Assembly (NCBI GenBank): GCA_034401795.1
Contig: CM067373.1
Span: 85,228,521 to 85,292,520, forward strand
DNA length: 64,000 nt
Direction of reading: 5' to 3'
Source: Chaetoderma sp. LZ-2023a
Lineage: Eukaryota; Mollusca; Caudofoveata; Chaetodermatida; Chaetodermatidae
Positions within the stretch are counted from its first letter, which is position 1, and every line of letters begins with the position of its first letter. Below the pieces are notes generated by a model, which saw nothing but the letters and a program-made list of their open reading frames with translations, was not told the origin of the DNA and made no database searches. Shown in pieces: positions 1 through 11,689 of this stretch. The translations under genes were made by a program, and so were the position numbers.

Positions 1-60
1 TCATTTTTCCTTTGTTATTAATGAACAGATCTCGAGAAAACTTGAGACGGATATTCTATA

Positions 61-345
61 GGTAACTCTTGACCCCAATTTATTTGTTTATTTATATTTA
101 TTTAATGTGTTCCAATTGATCCATCCAATATATGACGTCATAATCAACTAAGTGACGTGTAGGATAACGTCATAATTAATTATGGCATGAATGACTCGAT
201 TTGGTCCATCTTTAACGCCCGACACGTTGTGCGAATGGTATGCATTTACCATTTAATAAACATTCTGTTGAATATTTTGAAACTAATTTGCCATAGGCAG
301 CAACAGCACCCAGTGAAATTAGCTTCAAAATACTCAACAGCTTAC
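61..345 (-). repeat. Dispersed repeat R1, copy 1 (reverse orientation)
   Basis: The stretch matches, in reverse complement, blocks seen again at 46605-46890, 47270-47600 and 47690-47960. The shared parts are a TTGAATATTTTGAAAC core and a TGACGTCA palindrome (133-140 here) near a GATCCATC block. Positions 265-340 form an imperfect inverted repeat whose arms are the same core. No coding potential is recognised. It could be a MITE or SINE-like element; class unknown. Confidence 0.55.
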
Positions 346-640
346 CTGTATAGTTTTCTTGAAATTGATAGTCAGGGAGTTCAGAGATCGATCGATCCCA
401 AACACGAGAGAGGTGTGGGTGGAGCTTAGCTGAAGATGGGCTGGGCATAGCTAAAACATTTCGATTCGCCTAATGATAGGGGTAGAAGAGCGCCCGCCCG
501 TAAATTTTAAAATCTCTGTACAAGGTGTGGAGTTTAGCTCGTACAAGCTTTTTCTCGTTGAGACTTATTTGACTTGGAGCTGTTGACAGCTCACAGTTAA
601 ATTAGTTAAAAATTATATGCAAGGAACCAACGTACCCTTA

Positions 641-1170
641 TATGTTTGTGTTGAATTCGACATTCCGCGAATCTGGATTCAAGGGGTTACAGGTTTTTAT
701 TATAGTCGATGGTTTTATTAAACACGTTTATGTACTCCCAAGGTGTGTGTGCGTGTATCATGTCCCCCTTTATTAAAAATAGTTCGTAATTTTAGATCCT
801 GTTGCGATTTGCACGCACGGGAATTCAATTTTTTTGCGTTTAAAAACCCCAAACTAACCCCATCAGCTTTCATAAAATTGAACCAGGCTACTTTATAAGA
901 CACGCGCATTAAAAATAATTATTTGAGCTGTTAGTCGCTACATGGCGAGTACATATAGCTAGATTGTATGTTTTCTGTCTAGTTAAAATCAAAATAATTA
1001 GCAACAGGCTGGCTACATTTACGATTATAACAGCATCGATCGAACTAGCTATACATGAATTCAGAATGAAATAGGCTTGACAATGCTCATAATGTAGATA
1101 TTTAAACAGGTATTAAACATTTAACTGCGCAATTACGTCAAGAAAATAAATATATGACCATTTGCAGGCC
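641..1170. other. AT-rich stretch, no feature recognised
   Basis: I see no recognisable protein similarity, RNA gene or strong repeat. Short open frames on both strands look random. Confidence 0.5.
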
Positions 1171-1175
1171 GAGAT

Positions 1176-1261
1176 AAGACTATTTTGAAAATTTACCACA
1201 GGAATGACTGGTTCGACTATCGAACCAGTCATTCCAGTGGTGAATTTTCAAAGATAGTCTT
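1176..1261. repeat. 86-nt imperfect hairpin, 3-nt loop
   Basis: Arms 1176-1216 and 1220-1261 are near-perfect inverted complements. The inner stem GGAATGACTGGTTCGA pairs without mismatch around the loop CTA, and the outer part has only scattered mismatches. It could be a folded mini-transposon, a palindrome from a replication error, or a small-RNA precursor. I cannot separate these. Confidence 0.8.
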
Positions 1262-1449
1262 AACTTCGCGTGCGAATGGATATTCCTCAGGACTACTGCA
1301 GAGGCTTTTTAGCCGGAGCAGCTATGAAAGAGTTAAATATTAGATCCGTTACGCGTATACCGCGTTCACCATCCTACAGGTGGCTTGCCTCCGTCACAAC
1401 GCGTTTGTTGACAAAGTGCTAGTTGAATATTATATTAGCCTCTTTCAAA

Positions 1450-1451
<2 letters not shown>

Positions 1452-1533
<82 letters not shown>
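1452..1533. repeat. (TA)n microsatellite
   Basis: An essentially uninterrupted TA dinucleotide run. The apparent tyrosine-isoleucine reading frames across it are artefacts. Confidence 0.97.
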
Positions 1534-1545
<12 letters not shown>

Positions 1546-1569
1546 ATCCCTCTACCATATATAGATAAA

Positions 1570-1647
1570 CCCCGTGAACAACATACAACCATCAACACAC
1601 GTCTCCATGTTTCCTGGTGTGTTGATGGTTGTATGTTGTTCACGGGG
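1570..1647. repeat. Perfect 31-bp inverted repeat with 16-nt loop
   Basis: The left arm 1570-1600 is the exact reverse complement of 1617-1647. It lies between the (TA)n tract and the truncated 3' end of retroelement copy A, so it may be a foldback insertion or a breakpoint palindrome. Perfect identity of both arms, next to heavily mutated retroelement sequence, implies a recent origin or repair-mediated homogenisation. Confidence 0.9.
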
Positions 1648-1674
1648 ATAGGGGCGCCGAGTTTGGTATTTCAC

Positions 1675-2139
1675 CTATTTAAGATAACAGGCCGAGGTCT
1701 CATCTGGCACTATCACTCCCATGCTATTTATTACATGTACCACGTCAGGGAAACCGCAATGGCCGCGAGTAGCCTCAGCCTCTGCCCATGGTAACTCTAT
1801 AATCTGGGTAATAGGTTGAAGTGGGTGGGAATGGGAAGAGGAAGGTGGAACAACCTTTCCACCCTTCCCCTTGGACAGCACATACGAAAAGGTCTTCAGA
1901 TACGGCTTACCAGAGCTAGTAGACCCGATCTGACGAGAGAGAGGGCGATCATGCATCTCGTCATCGTCCTTGTCATTAACCATAGGTTAGCTCAACTCCT
2001 GGCTTGGTAGGAGATTGGTCTAACTCGTGCCGACACGCCAAGGGTTAATGCCGGGAGAACTCGTCCCCGCCGAGATTTCGGTCTGGGTACCTGTGACTTG
2101 AGTCTCACCAGGCCCGAGCTCAGTTTCTAGTTTGGCGCC
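1675..2139 (-). pseudogene. Pol C-terminal tail, copy A
   Basis: The minus strand encodes the post-integrase tail also seen at 27180-27600 (copy D) and 39240-39573 (copy E). It includes the G-T-Q-T block (2080-2091) and a Ser/Pro/His-rich end reading PPSSSHSHPL. Stops are present. The integrase catalytic core that should precede it is missing, so RNase H is joined nearly directly to this tail across a short (TA)n run at 2143-2158. Confidence 0.65.
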
Positions 2140-2140
2140 A

Positions 2141-2680
2141 TTATATATATATATATATAATGTCGTGTATGCTCGTCTGTTTCCTGTTCATGAGCGAGTT
2201 CAGCCGCCATCCAGTCCTCACACTGGAGCTCTGGCGGGAATTGGCTGCAAGTTGTGTGTAAAGGTTCGCCTCAAGTCCAATTCGGCTCAGGACGTCGGCG
2301 TTTCCATGTAATTTGCCAGGTCGATGAACTACCGTGAAGTTGTAGGCCTGTATGGATTCCTCCCACCTCGCTACCTGACCCTCAGGGTTTTTCAGGTTCT
2401 TGAGCCAACGTAAGGAGGCGTGGTCTGTATGTAGGGTAAAATGGCACCCATACAGAAAGTGTTTATAATACTTTGTAAAGCATACCACGGTTAACAATTT
2501 TCTTTTATGTAGGGTACACGATCCTTGACCCAGTTCCTGCTCTGTTCCATCCTCTGTGACTTGGGATAGAACAGCGCCAATTGCAAAACCAGAGGCGTCC
2601 GTGTCTAGGCTGAAATCGGAGGCCTTCAGTATCTCCTATGCACCATACACTCGATTTTATGTGCCCCCGGACTCTCACGA
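2141..2680 (-). pseudogene. RNase H domain fragment, copy A
   Basis: Minus-strand frames carry the Ty3-type RNase H hallmarks: a TDASG-like block near 2640-2670, then LHTDHASLRWL and HRPGKLHGNADVLSRI, which hold the usual acidic residues. The domain is split over two frames. The RT core that should lie just upstream has been deleted. The frame ends in the (TA)n run near 2150. Confidence 0.85.
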
Positions 2681-2750
2681 GCCCACTGTCACCTGTTCCA
2701 CGCAAAACCTTCGAGAAGCCTGTTCCGCTCTGTTTACGTGGTAGTGGGTA

Positions 2751-3254
2751 TCACTCTTTCACACTCAGGTCGTTTAGGCGATGGTAGTTAATGCAAAATC
2801 GCAATGATCCGTCCTTTTTTTCTGCGAGGACCATAGGGCTGGCCCAGGGGGAGGCAAAGGGTTCGATAGCGCCTATTCCCAGCATGTCTGTTACTTGCTC
2901 GTGAGCTACTACTTCTTTATAGATTGCGAGATGGGGCACAGGTTGGCGGACTGGCCGATTATTCCCGGTGCCATTGGAGTGGCATACTAGGTGAGTTTCT
3001 TCCAGGTCTAAATCACCCAATGAGAAACTGTCCCGGTATTTATATAGTAAACGGCACACATCATGCTTATGTTCTTTAGCTAAGCCAATTGTGGCATGCA
3101 AATATAAATTGTGTAAATGTTCGGGTAAACTGTCATCAGAAAGCGCCGTAGGGGTATTGGTGTTGGTGCATTTTGCCACCGAGATCACTTCCACTAAGTG
3201 GCCACAGCGAACGCCAGGAGTAAGGGTGATAGCGTCAGCTGTGCCATTGAACAC
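2751..3254 (-). pseudogene. Reverse transcriptase N-terminal part, copy A
   Basis: A 167-codon open frame reads through the segment before RT (SDDSLPEHLHNLYLHA) into the first RT motifs (MVLAEKKDGSLRFCINYHRL). This is the entry of a Ty3-type RT. It stops before the catalytic YxDD region, which is absent from this copy. It is the longest undisturbed RT-entry frame in the window. Confidence 0.85.
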
Positions 3255-3393
3255 TCAGAAAGGTATCTGATCCCTATTGGTTATGTCCTGTGGTCCCTCC
3301 TCTACAGTGGTAGAATCCTTGATATAGAAGGCCTGTTTAGTGATCACCTCTGTTAAAGATATATGTGGCTGAGTGAGGAAGGGGGACAACTTG

Positions 3394-3777
3394 TCAGCAC
3401 CACTGCAGATTTTGCATTGGTGGAGACAGAGCCAGTGGTAGTATTATAGATAATGTGGTCGTATGTATTGGAGGTGTAGCGGGTGCATTAAGGTTAATGG
3501 CAGATAGTGGATTATTGATGCTAGCGGCACTGGTGCAGTATTTTAGCTGCGCCGCCCACTTGGGACAATGCATCATTTTGTGCCTCTTGGCTGTGCAGAA
3601 GAAGCAGTGTCTTTTCCATGGTCGACTCTTATCCTTCCTTCTGTGGAGATTCCGGATCCATTGAGGCTGATATTTAGATTCATCTGTTATGCTGCTATCA
3701 CTATTGGATGGCATGGGTGAAGGTGGTGGGAGATCTGTGTTGGAAACAAATAGAGGGCGCCGTGTAGTTGGCGTCAT
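3394..3777 (-). pseudogene. Nucleocapsid-like segment with CCHC knuckle, copy A
   Basis: At 3565-3606 the minus strand encodes CFFCTAKRHKMMHC, a CX2CX4HX4C zinc knuckle, preceded by a basic stretch. Copies D (23584-23625) and F (51056-51097) carry the same knuckle. It would bind RNA in Gag. The protease that should follow is missing: only the flanking sequence before RT remains. Confidence 0.8.
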
Positions 3778-4234
3778 ATTGGTGGGACACTAGGCTAATA
3801 TAAACGTTGTTTCAGTGGAGGCTGTTGCGCCAACCACTGCCATTTTACAGAGGAAAGGACGGAACGTTTGTTCAGCTTGGGCGGGAAAAGCCATGACTGA
3901 AGAAAGGATTGGCATCAATACTTTTGGCACAGTTTGCGTCGCAGCTACCATCATTGGCAAAACCGTAGGTATGGGTGTGGGTGTGAGTGTGTGAATGGTG
4001 GTAAGTGGGTTTAGTAGGTAATAGTGTGGCAGTTTGTGCGAGAATTTGTCCGATGGCCTGTACGGAGCTAGGGCGGGCAGATGGGCACCAAGCTGACTCG
4101 GTATTCGGTGCCCTGGTTAGTTTAGCGCAAGATCCGGCTGTGATGTGGCATGGTCTGGAGGGGTGGAGTTAGAGGGGTACCTATTCGGGTAACGTTCCAT
4201 CCAATGGCTTGGCCGTCCACACTCAAAACAACCA

Positions 4235-4624
4235 TCAGTGTGTGGGGTGCTGTGCGTGGTGTTCTATACTGCTACAGTTGGTAATGGAGACCATTTGACC
4301 GGTTATCTCTTCCAACCTTGCGTTTGTCTGTTTCCAGGTAGTTGTTGTTGCCGTTATTAGAGCCCCATCGATGGGACTGGCCCGTTCAAACAAAATGCCT
4401 CTGCCCTTCTGTGTTTGATTGGACTGGGTTGGATCTTGTGGATTGTCATGGTGGATGAGAGCTTCTGTGCATGTGGTCGAATCCCAGGATCGGCCGAGAA
4501 TTGGAATGCCTTGCCCGACAACTTGGCTGCCAGATACACTCCCATATGCTGGTCCATCCACCGGTTCGTATGGCTAATTCTTTCAAATTGCACTGGTAAT
4601 TTTCCCCATCACCTTCCTCACTAA
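4235..4624 (-). pseudogene. Gag capsid fragment, copy A
   Basis: The minus strand encodes a capsid-like block (NRWMDQHMGVYLAAKLSGKA) matching copies C and D, where it is longer. Frameshifts break it after about 40 codons. The stretch between here and the Gag N-terminus (4625-5220) is the His/Pro/Thr-rich linker, decayed. Confidence 0.7.
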
Positions 4625-5219
4625 ATTCAGGTGGAAGGATGACTCAGCAAGCGCTGTGGGAATGTGTCTTTGGCGCAAAACTGGTGGAACGGTGAGACGG
4701 ATAGGTACAAATGTGGAAGAAGGTGGTGAATAAATTGGGCATCATTGTTGATGGTATGGCGGTGTGTGAGACCTATCACATATATGTTCCTGAGGGCGCC
4801 GTGGTTCATGATGAGGAAGATTTATGGTGGAATCAGCTGGTTTATGTATGGAAAACAGCCTATGTATGGGCACTGAATTGTACCATATTTGACCACTTAT
4901 CCAGCGCGGTTGTTCTGTTGGAAGTTGTGTTGGGCATCGTCAGTATGGCGGCGGTCCAGGAGATGACCAATGGCGATAGGTCGTTCATGTTGACATGTGA
5001 CTCTACATAAGCTGAGGGTGTAGGAAATCTGTACCCCAGTTCATAATGCTGTGATCTTGATGTATGTCACGGTATGGGTGATGAAGTGTCTCGTGGAGGA
5101 GACGTGGGTCTGTGTATGTTATTTCGTGGTTGGTGCTGTCTTACGTATGGTGCCTCACTTGGTGGATGCGGAGTGTAGGGTGGTTGATATTTCTCTATTG
5201 GGTGACTTTGACGTCGACG

Positions 5220-5461
5220 TTAATAATCCAGCATCGGTGTTTGTTGATGATCACATGCACCCTCACTTAATGGCAAATACATCTTTCGTTGTTGTGCAGT
5301 CGATCCCACATGTGGGATGTTAATGTCAGGTATATTCGAAGTTACTTCACGCACTACTCTACCATCTGCGTACCCCTCATAATATTTGGGGGCATACTCG
5401 TTAAAGTAGAACGGCAGCTGGAATAGTCGAAAGTCATAATGGGGATGGGGTTCATCATTTG
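5220..5461 (-). pseudogene. Gag N-terminal segment, copy A
   Basis: Immediately after the primer-binding site the minus strand encodes FQLPFYFNEYAPKYYEG and DGRVVREVTSN. Copy B shows related residues at 9220-9340. No methionine fits the start of this frame inside Gag. The open frame runs back through the primer-binding site into the LTR, as discussed in the findings. Confidence 0.65.
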
Positions 5462-5481
5462 GAGCCCCACATTGGATGCCA
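5462..5481 (-). other. Primer-binding site, copy A (tRNA-Lys type)
   Basis: The minus strand reads TGGCATCCAATGTGGGGCTC, two bases after an LTR end GGAGCTACA. It is close to the complement of the 3' end of animal tRNA-Lys(CUU), and copies B, C and D have the same site. Confidence 0.8.
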
Positions 5482-5483
5482 CT

Positions 5484-6195
5484 TGTAGCTCCGGCGCCAC
5501 GCTGCTCTGCCAACTCTTTCTTGAAGTCCGACTCATACTTGCGGTATGTACCGGCCCGACGATGCTGGTTAGCTTGCCTTGGGGAGTGGAGGGGAGACTG
5601 CGGGCAACCAGTGAGGACAAAGACCGACCTCTAGGGTCGGTGGAACGTTCACATTCCAGTGGGGCTGGGCGACCATTTCCGCCAATGGCGAACTCTACTG
5701 TGTAATCTCGGCTATTCATGTAACTGGTGTCTATACATTATAAGTTAGAGAATTTGAGATATAAAGATATTCGTAGCCCAGCGAGTCGAAAGCTGGCTTC
5801 TTACAAAAGTGTATGCGCAATGTTTAACAAAGTAATTCGTTTCCGGCAATATAAATAGAGAGTGACGAGTTGGCGCCATCTGTTTTGTATCTCGCCAAAA
5901 GATAGCTAACCTATCCTTATGTATACAGAAGGTACCCCTGTGAAGGAGAGGTCGTAGTACAGCTAACTAGTTTAATATAAACTATTGCCTCCAGCTGGTC
6001 AATAAATTGGTTTTGTGAGAGGAAAGTGCCTCGTGCGGGCCTCAGTCACAGGAAAATTCCTACCACGCTGAAGCGGAGGAGTAGAAATGGTCAAGATTGC
6101 GCTCCTTATCTAGAACAATGCCAAGAGGGTGTTGAATTATATGTGTATTGCCATTTATATATAGGGATGCACGCTGGTTTACGTGGAGGGGGTGC
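5484..6195 (-). mobile_element. Partial LTR (leader portion), copy A
   Basis: On the minus strand this region ends in AGCTACA beside the primer-binding site. It contains the family's leader motif (a CCTCC...GGAGG stem followed by an arm-loop-arm with GCACTTTCC; 5990-6080) and a block encoding NGRPAPLECERSTDPRGR, as in the other LTRs. The upstream LTR half with the promoter is lost. Confidence 0.75.
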
Positions 6196-6883
6196 ACCGG
6201 CTTCAACAGAATCTGGTGCAGTCGTCTGGATAATAGTCACTGGTTTAGTTGGCACCGCATTCTTTTTGGCGCTCCTTTGAGAGCAGCTAGACTAACAGTT
6301 AGTTATTGAGTCCAGGCATATAAGTGCTTAGACCTCGAATGGCTTATGCCTACTTAACTTTGATAATGAGTTGCCTTCCTGGCGGATGAGCACAGGCATC
6401 CATCTCGGAATGTACCTATTGAGCCACTCCCTCAGGCTGATGGCGAATACATGTTGTCTGGGCGATGAGTCCATAGCCAAAGAGCAACTTTTAGCCACAT
6501 GTCAGCACAACCACAAATAACAAGACAAGGACAAAACAACAACACAGTAGCATTGAATAAGCACCATATCTATTTACAGCGAGGCTGAAGAAGCAGATGA
6601 CAGACTATTTTGACCTTCCTGGAAGTCCTGGAAATCCTATTCGCTTCTCCCAGTCACTGTATGGTTAGTCTGCTATCCGCATCTTCTGCTGGCGCTGATC
6701 ATGTCGAGAACAAACCATATAAGACTCATTCACTTGAAGCTAACGTTTACCTGCTTTAGGGTTGTGTAATTGCCCCGAGGTTCACTGCTAGGCCGTTCCT
6801 AATATAATTAATGTTTGCTCGGTGAATCCTACTTTGGCTTAAAGGCTATCCTAGAGGTACCAGTGAGGGTACATGGGAAGTGA
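6196..6883. other. Spacer between divergent copies A and B, nothing recognised
   Basis: I find no similarity to the LTR parts on either side and no coding signal. Confidence 0.5.
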
Positions 6884-7114
6884 CAGGCCAGCATCGCTTT
6901 TCTTTGTAAGAATCGTTACCAGAATCGAACGAGGATTCCAAAACTGTTCACAGAATCAAAATCGGTTAAAAAATGGCCGAGATATCAGAGTATATTCATC
7001 CAATATTTTGCGCTCCCTTCTAAAATAAACATCGTCCTACCACACGTGCTTCCTAGGGTGAAGGCCAGCAGATTAAGTGGTCAGCAATCATACCTTCTAT
7101 ATGACGCACGCGCT

Positions 7115-7160
7115 GATTGGTCGAGACGTCCTGGCGTGACGTCACCATTATGTATTAAAG
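7115..7160 (+). promoter_or_regulatory. LTR promoter, copy B (CCAAT, CRE, TATA)
   Basis: An inverted CCAAT box GATTGG (7115-7120), a perfect CRE palindrome TGACGTCA (7137-7144) and a weakened TATA box TATTAAA (7153-7159) lie 8 nt apart from CRE to TATA. The same trio with the same spacing recurs in three other LTRs. Confidence 0.8.
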
Positions 7161-8787
7161 GAGCTCCAGAATCTCAGTCGACAGGCCGTTGGTGGTGAAA
7201 CTGCCAGAGATAAAGACGTGTATTACTGCTTACTGTTAGCCCCGGTGGACCATAACCTGCGTGCAACAGTGCCATTCGGTTTTGAGCTCACGTCTCTGGA
7301 GCACACGCACCGCGCCACAAGTTAAGTTTTTGTAAGCTCCCGGCAGATACCACTGGGGAGAGGGTTCCCAAATCCAGCAAACTTCTCTGTGGTGCGGCCT
7401 TTTGGCCGTTATGTAACATCCCCCAGTATGAAGAACATGTGGTGTTCGATGATATCGCGCCAGATCTGCCGTACCACGCTGAAAATGTGGTAGGACCACT
7501 TCGCACATGTCTGGTGCTTCCAATTAACATTTTAGACCAGAGTCCGGATAAGGACATTGCTTTATGCACTGCACGAGCATGAGCTATGCGGTGTGTATCA
7601 TATTGTGCCTCGAAAGATGTATCACATAGCAATTTAACTTTCAACATAGGCCTTTAGTAATAGAAAGGGCATCTTTAATCGGCATTAATATGGAACTTTC
7701 CACGGCCGCTTAATTCTCAACTTTATATTCAGTACATGACAATCTACTATCCATCCAACGCGAGATCTTCTTCACCGTTCTTGAGTATGAGGTGCATCAG
7801 TTAGATCGTCTGCGGCTAATCTCCAAAGAGCGACTACGGAATCGTGTTAGCTCGCGCCACATACATGTGACGTTTCAACAATAGTGACGTTTTAGGACAT
7901 TTTTGTACCGATGAGTAATAAGTACTCCTAATATTATTATTTGACTATTTTTCCAGTAGATACCGATTACTTTTAGGTACTGCACGGTCGGATGTGAGCT
8001 GTATTATATTTTACTGTATATATTTATTTTATTTAGTCCTGATGACTAACAGGCACTTCAAGGTCGGATGTGACCACATTATTTTACTGTATTGTATAGT
8101 TTTGTAATATAGCAGTAGCCATCCACGTTAATATTTTTGTTTAGTTACTTATTTATATTCTACAAAAATACTTCGCTTAGGTTACACTATGCACCAACAA
8201 CAAACACACCACCTTGTTTCTCCCCATCAGCAACAATTTTCACTAAGATCGCAGTTCATGTTCGCACTAGCGAGCGTGACATGCGGTCACTAAACCTAAC
8301 TATAATAGCTTGGTAGGATATATTTAAAAGTAGCTAGGGACGACTACTTCAAAGGAGACCTGTTTGGGTAGAGTCTCTTTTCCGAGTGCTGCGGATCCGT
8401 AATACCCCGCGCACCGGCAAGTTTGTACAAATTGTCCATCTACCTTAGGGCATCCTAAATTCTATATATTGAGTAGTGATTAAGTTCTAGAGAAGGCCCA
8501 CAGAAATAAAGCGACATCTACTAAATCATTATCTTTAACTCACATACGGTGACAGTGTTGAATTCCACTTAAATCATCCACCCTACCTTCACGTAAACCG
8601 GCATGCATCCCAATAACGTATAATTACACTAGGTTTATTAATTCTCTCAGTGTTAGCATTGTTTGAATAGGAGAGTGGCCCTTTTTGCCATCTCTCCTCC
8701 TCCGCTTTGGCGTTGTACGCATTTTCCTGTGACGGAGGCCCACACAACTTAACTAAATTTAGCAGCACACGAGTACAATTGTTTGTC

Positions 8788-8792
<5 letters not shown>

Positions 8793-8872
<80 letters not shown>
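8793..8872. repeat. (TA)n microsatellite inside LTR B
   Basis: A pure TA run of about 80 nt, present only in this LTR copy. The flanks align with the other LTRs on both sides. Confidence 0.97.
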
Positions 8873-8877
<5 letters not shown>

Positions 8878-9164
8878 TTATGTCTAAAATCAAGATTTAT
8901 AGTAATGAACCCACACACCGGTGTAAACCAATAGTAGGGATGACACAGTATGGTTCAACTTCTGCGACAATGGTCGCATGACCCCACTGGAGTGTGATCA
9001 TTCCACCGACTCGGTCGGTCTTTGTGGAGTCCAGAGAGATGCGATTATTCTCCCGTATCTCCGAGGCTAGCTAACTAGCATCATCGGTCTGACGTACCAT
9101 GTACCTGTGGTGCTGAGGTACAGGATGATTACCCAGAGCAGCGCATACCCCTGGAGGCCGCAAG

Positions 9165-9184
9165 GGGCGCCCGATGTGGGGCTC
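9165..9184 (+). other. Primer-binding site, copy B
   Basis: GGGCGCCCGATGTGGGGCTC matches the tRNA-Lys(CUU) complement except for the first base and one or two internal positions. It directly precedes the Gag N-terminal block. Confidence 0.75.
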
Positions 9185-9723
9185 GAAGATGAAGTGAACC
9201 CTCACCCAACTATAACTCCCGCATGTTCCAGTCCCCATTCCATTTCAACAATTACTCCCCTGATCAAGAGATGGAGTATTTGGATGGGAGGACTGCTAGA
9301 GCTGTCACCAGTAATGACTTCCAATTTACCGGTGCAGGATCATTAGTACCCATAGAACAGGAGTATTCGCCAATCAGCGAGAATAACTTTGTCAGACATC
9401 CGTGATTGGCACCCAACACCTTCGCTGGATCACGGACGTTGTCATGATAGTCACCCAAGGGAACATCACCAACCATCACCACCTATGCGTTCACCCAATG
9501 AATCCATAGGTGAGCAGTTGCCCAAACAGCATGCAACTAGGTCCACATCTCCCCCTGTACGAATATCATCCCCTCTAGCGCGACACCCACCCTGCGCCTC
9601 GGTATGGGCATTGGAATGTGGAGACCCAACAACATCGTAACATTAGAAGTCACTCACACACACACACACCCACCCACCCACCCACCCACCACCAACCCAC
9701 CCACCCACCCACCCACACCCACC

Positions 9724-9756
<33 letters not shown>

Positions 9757-11400
9757 GCGCGCGCGCTTATCTCCTTGCCCAGCGCCATATGAGGGAAGAC
9801 CCACACAATGATCTACGAAACCACCCAGATGGATGCATGATGCCCCTCTATCACTGCACCACCCCATACCTGTTAGGAAACTCGCAGAATCGACCGTGCC
9901 CACATATTCTTACACATAACAGCATCGTCGACAAGAACCCATGCAACTGCCGCACACACACATCAATATAGGCATCATCCACGACCTTCATCAGCAGATG
10001 GGGAGAGTATTTGACTGCTAAGTTGTCAGGCAAAGCACTACAGGTCCTGACAGATTTGGGGTCAGATGTGACACCCACTTACACCATTCTTGAGAATGCC
10101 CTGTCCGAAAGATTCTGTGACACGGTTTTGGTAGAAACTAGTAGGCTGCAGTTGAAAAACTTGCGAAGGCAGGTTGAAGAAACTCCCTGAACTAGCGAGC
10201 CATAGCAGATGACTTGTTACACGGGCATATCCCAGCACTAATCATGAAGGAGTAACCCATTTACATCTCAACCCATTTATAGACGCATTAAGTGGTGAAC
10301 CTGCCCTGAAGAGAAAAACTTCTTAATGGAGCATGGCAGTTTGCAAACGCTAACAGCAATTTCGGTGCGGATAGAAAACTTCTTAGAAAGAGAAAAATAG
10401 TAGGCGACAAAATCACCCAATAAATGAGGTAAATGACGTGAATATCTTAATTGCTTCAGACACTGCATCAGACCCAGCTACAGCAGCGGCGTCTGCACCA
10501 CAACAGGACGCACCTCCCCAAATCACAACAACGCGCCTAGAGGTAGGGGGCGTGGTCAGTCCCATCGGGGAAGCCATAATAATGCTGCATGATGCGTGAA
10601 CCAACACAACAACAGCAACCAGTATAACACTCATGAATGGTTGGAGGAGATAACAAAACAATTATCCCAGACATGAAGGCCACCACCCAGGAACATCGCA
10701 CCAAACACTCAGAAACCTAACGCCTGTTTTGGATATGGCCAACATATGGATTGGAGAAAACGGTATCCAAACCGACCCCTTTCCACCACGCCCGTGACTG
10801 ACCATACGACACCACAGCCTGAGCACCCATCAAACCAAAACGGGCACTGAATAAAGTCACCTCAGTACCCACTCATGCAACCTGGCTCAACTGCGGTCCT
10901 CAGACAACAACGTCAGCTGGCTTCACCAACTCCAACATTAATGCCACCTCTGCACCAAAACACACTACACTAATGACGGTTTCACACCGGTCGGTACCAA
11001 CGACACGCACCGCGTCTGCAGTACTGACATCCACCCCCTCTGTGGTAAACTGTGCGCCCGCACCAACCACACCTACTAAACCCTCATTTTTGCGAAACGG
11101 CAGTGATTGGTTGTAGCACCTCCACTGAAACAACGTTTATTCAAGCACCACGTCCCACCACCAAGACACGTGATACACAGTGTCCACTGGTGGTATGCAG
11201 TACACAACTCCCACCACCATCACCTACCGCATCCAGCAGCAGTGGCAGTGATATGGATAACTCCCAGCATTCAATATCATGGATCCTTAGAAGGCATCGT
11301 CGAAAATATCGAGACAGACATGGCATAGACATTGCTTTTTCTGTGCATCCACTAAGCCTATGATGATGCATTGCCATTAAATGGAAATTCTGAAACTACA
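9185..11400 (+). pseudogene. Gag, copy B, heavily decayed
   Basis: Blocks in order: an N-terminal block (FQSPFHFNNYSPD near 9223); a Pro/His-rich linker expanded by CA/CCCA repeats; the capsid (RWGEYLTAKLSGKALQVL near 9995-10110); a degraded first knuckle at 10723 (C-F-G-Y, second Cys lost); and a degraded second knuckle near 11330 (CFFCASTKPMMMHC, His replaced by Pro). Many stops and frameshifts. It would have formed the virus-like particle coat. Confidence 0.75.
9657..9762. repeat. (CA)n/(CCCA)n/(CG)n microsatellite
   Basis: A compound run of CA, CCCA and CG units within the Gag linker of copy B. No such tract occurs at this place in copies C or D. Confidence 0.95.
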
Positions 11401-11689
11401 CCGCCAGTACAATCCTACCAGCTGTCTACACAAACTCACAATACACCCTTCCAGCAACAGAACCAGCACCATTGCTACCCCAACTCCATCATCGCCTAAG
11501 CAGAACAAGCAGAAGCGGCAACATGTTGGCCCCTTCCACAATTAGCCACCCACCACACTCACGGAAGCTATTAAAAAACAGGCACTCTACATACATGACC
11601 CAACCACATCCATGGAAGATCAGCAGGAAATAACCTTAGAAACTCTTCTGCAGGCACACCGCAAAGTAATATATAAGTTATATAGATAG

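Larger units (their letters stand above)
1660..6195 (-). mobile_element. Ty3/gypsy retroelement copy A, truncated
   Basis: Read on the minus strand it runs from LTR leader (6195-5484), primer-binding site (5481-5462), Gag N-terminus, capsid, a CCHC knuckle, the start of RT, RNase H and the Pol tail. The protease, RT core and integrase core are deleted, and no promoter is found upstream of the LTR leader. It stands head to head with copy B. The family assignment rests on the order of Gag and Pol blocks and on shared sequence with copies B to F. Confidence 0.85.
6884..9163 (+). mobile_element. 5' LTR of copy B
   Basis: It matches the least rearranged LTR (41619-44767) from near position 42250 of that copy onward, so the first roughly 0.6 kb is missing. 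It holds the promoter (7115-7160), the leader motif (8695-8736), and a (TA)n expansion where the other LTRs encode FVYTSDTNS. It ends just before the primer-binding site. Confidence 0.85.

Noticed and set aside
1380-1794. Open frames of repeated Ile-Tyr across the TA tract
   Set aside because: They are pure translations of a (TA)n microsatellite, seen on both strands. The same applies at 8589-8934.
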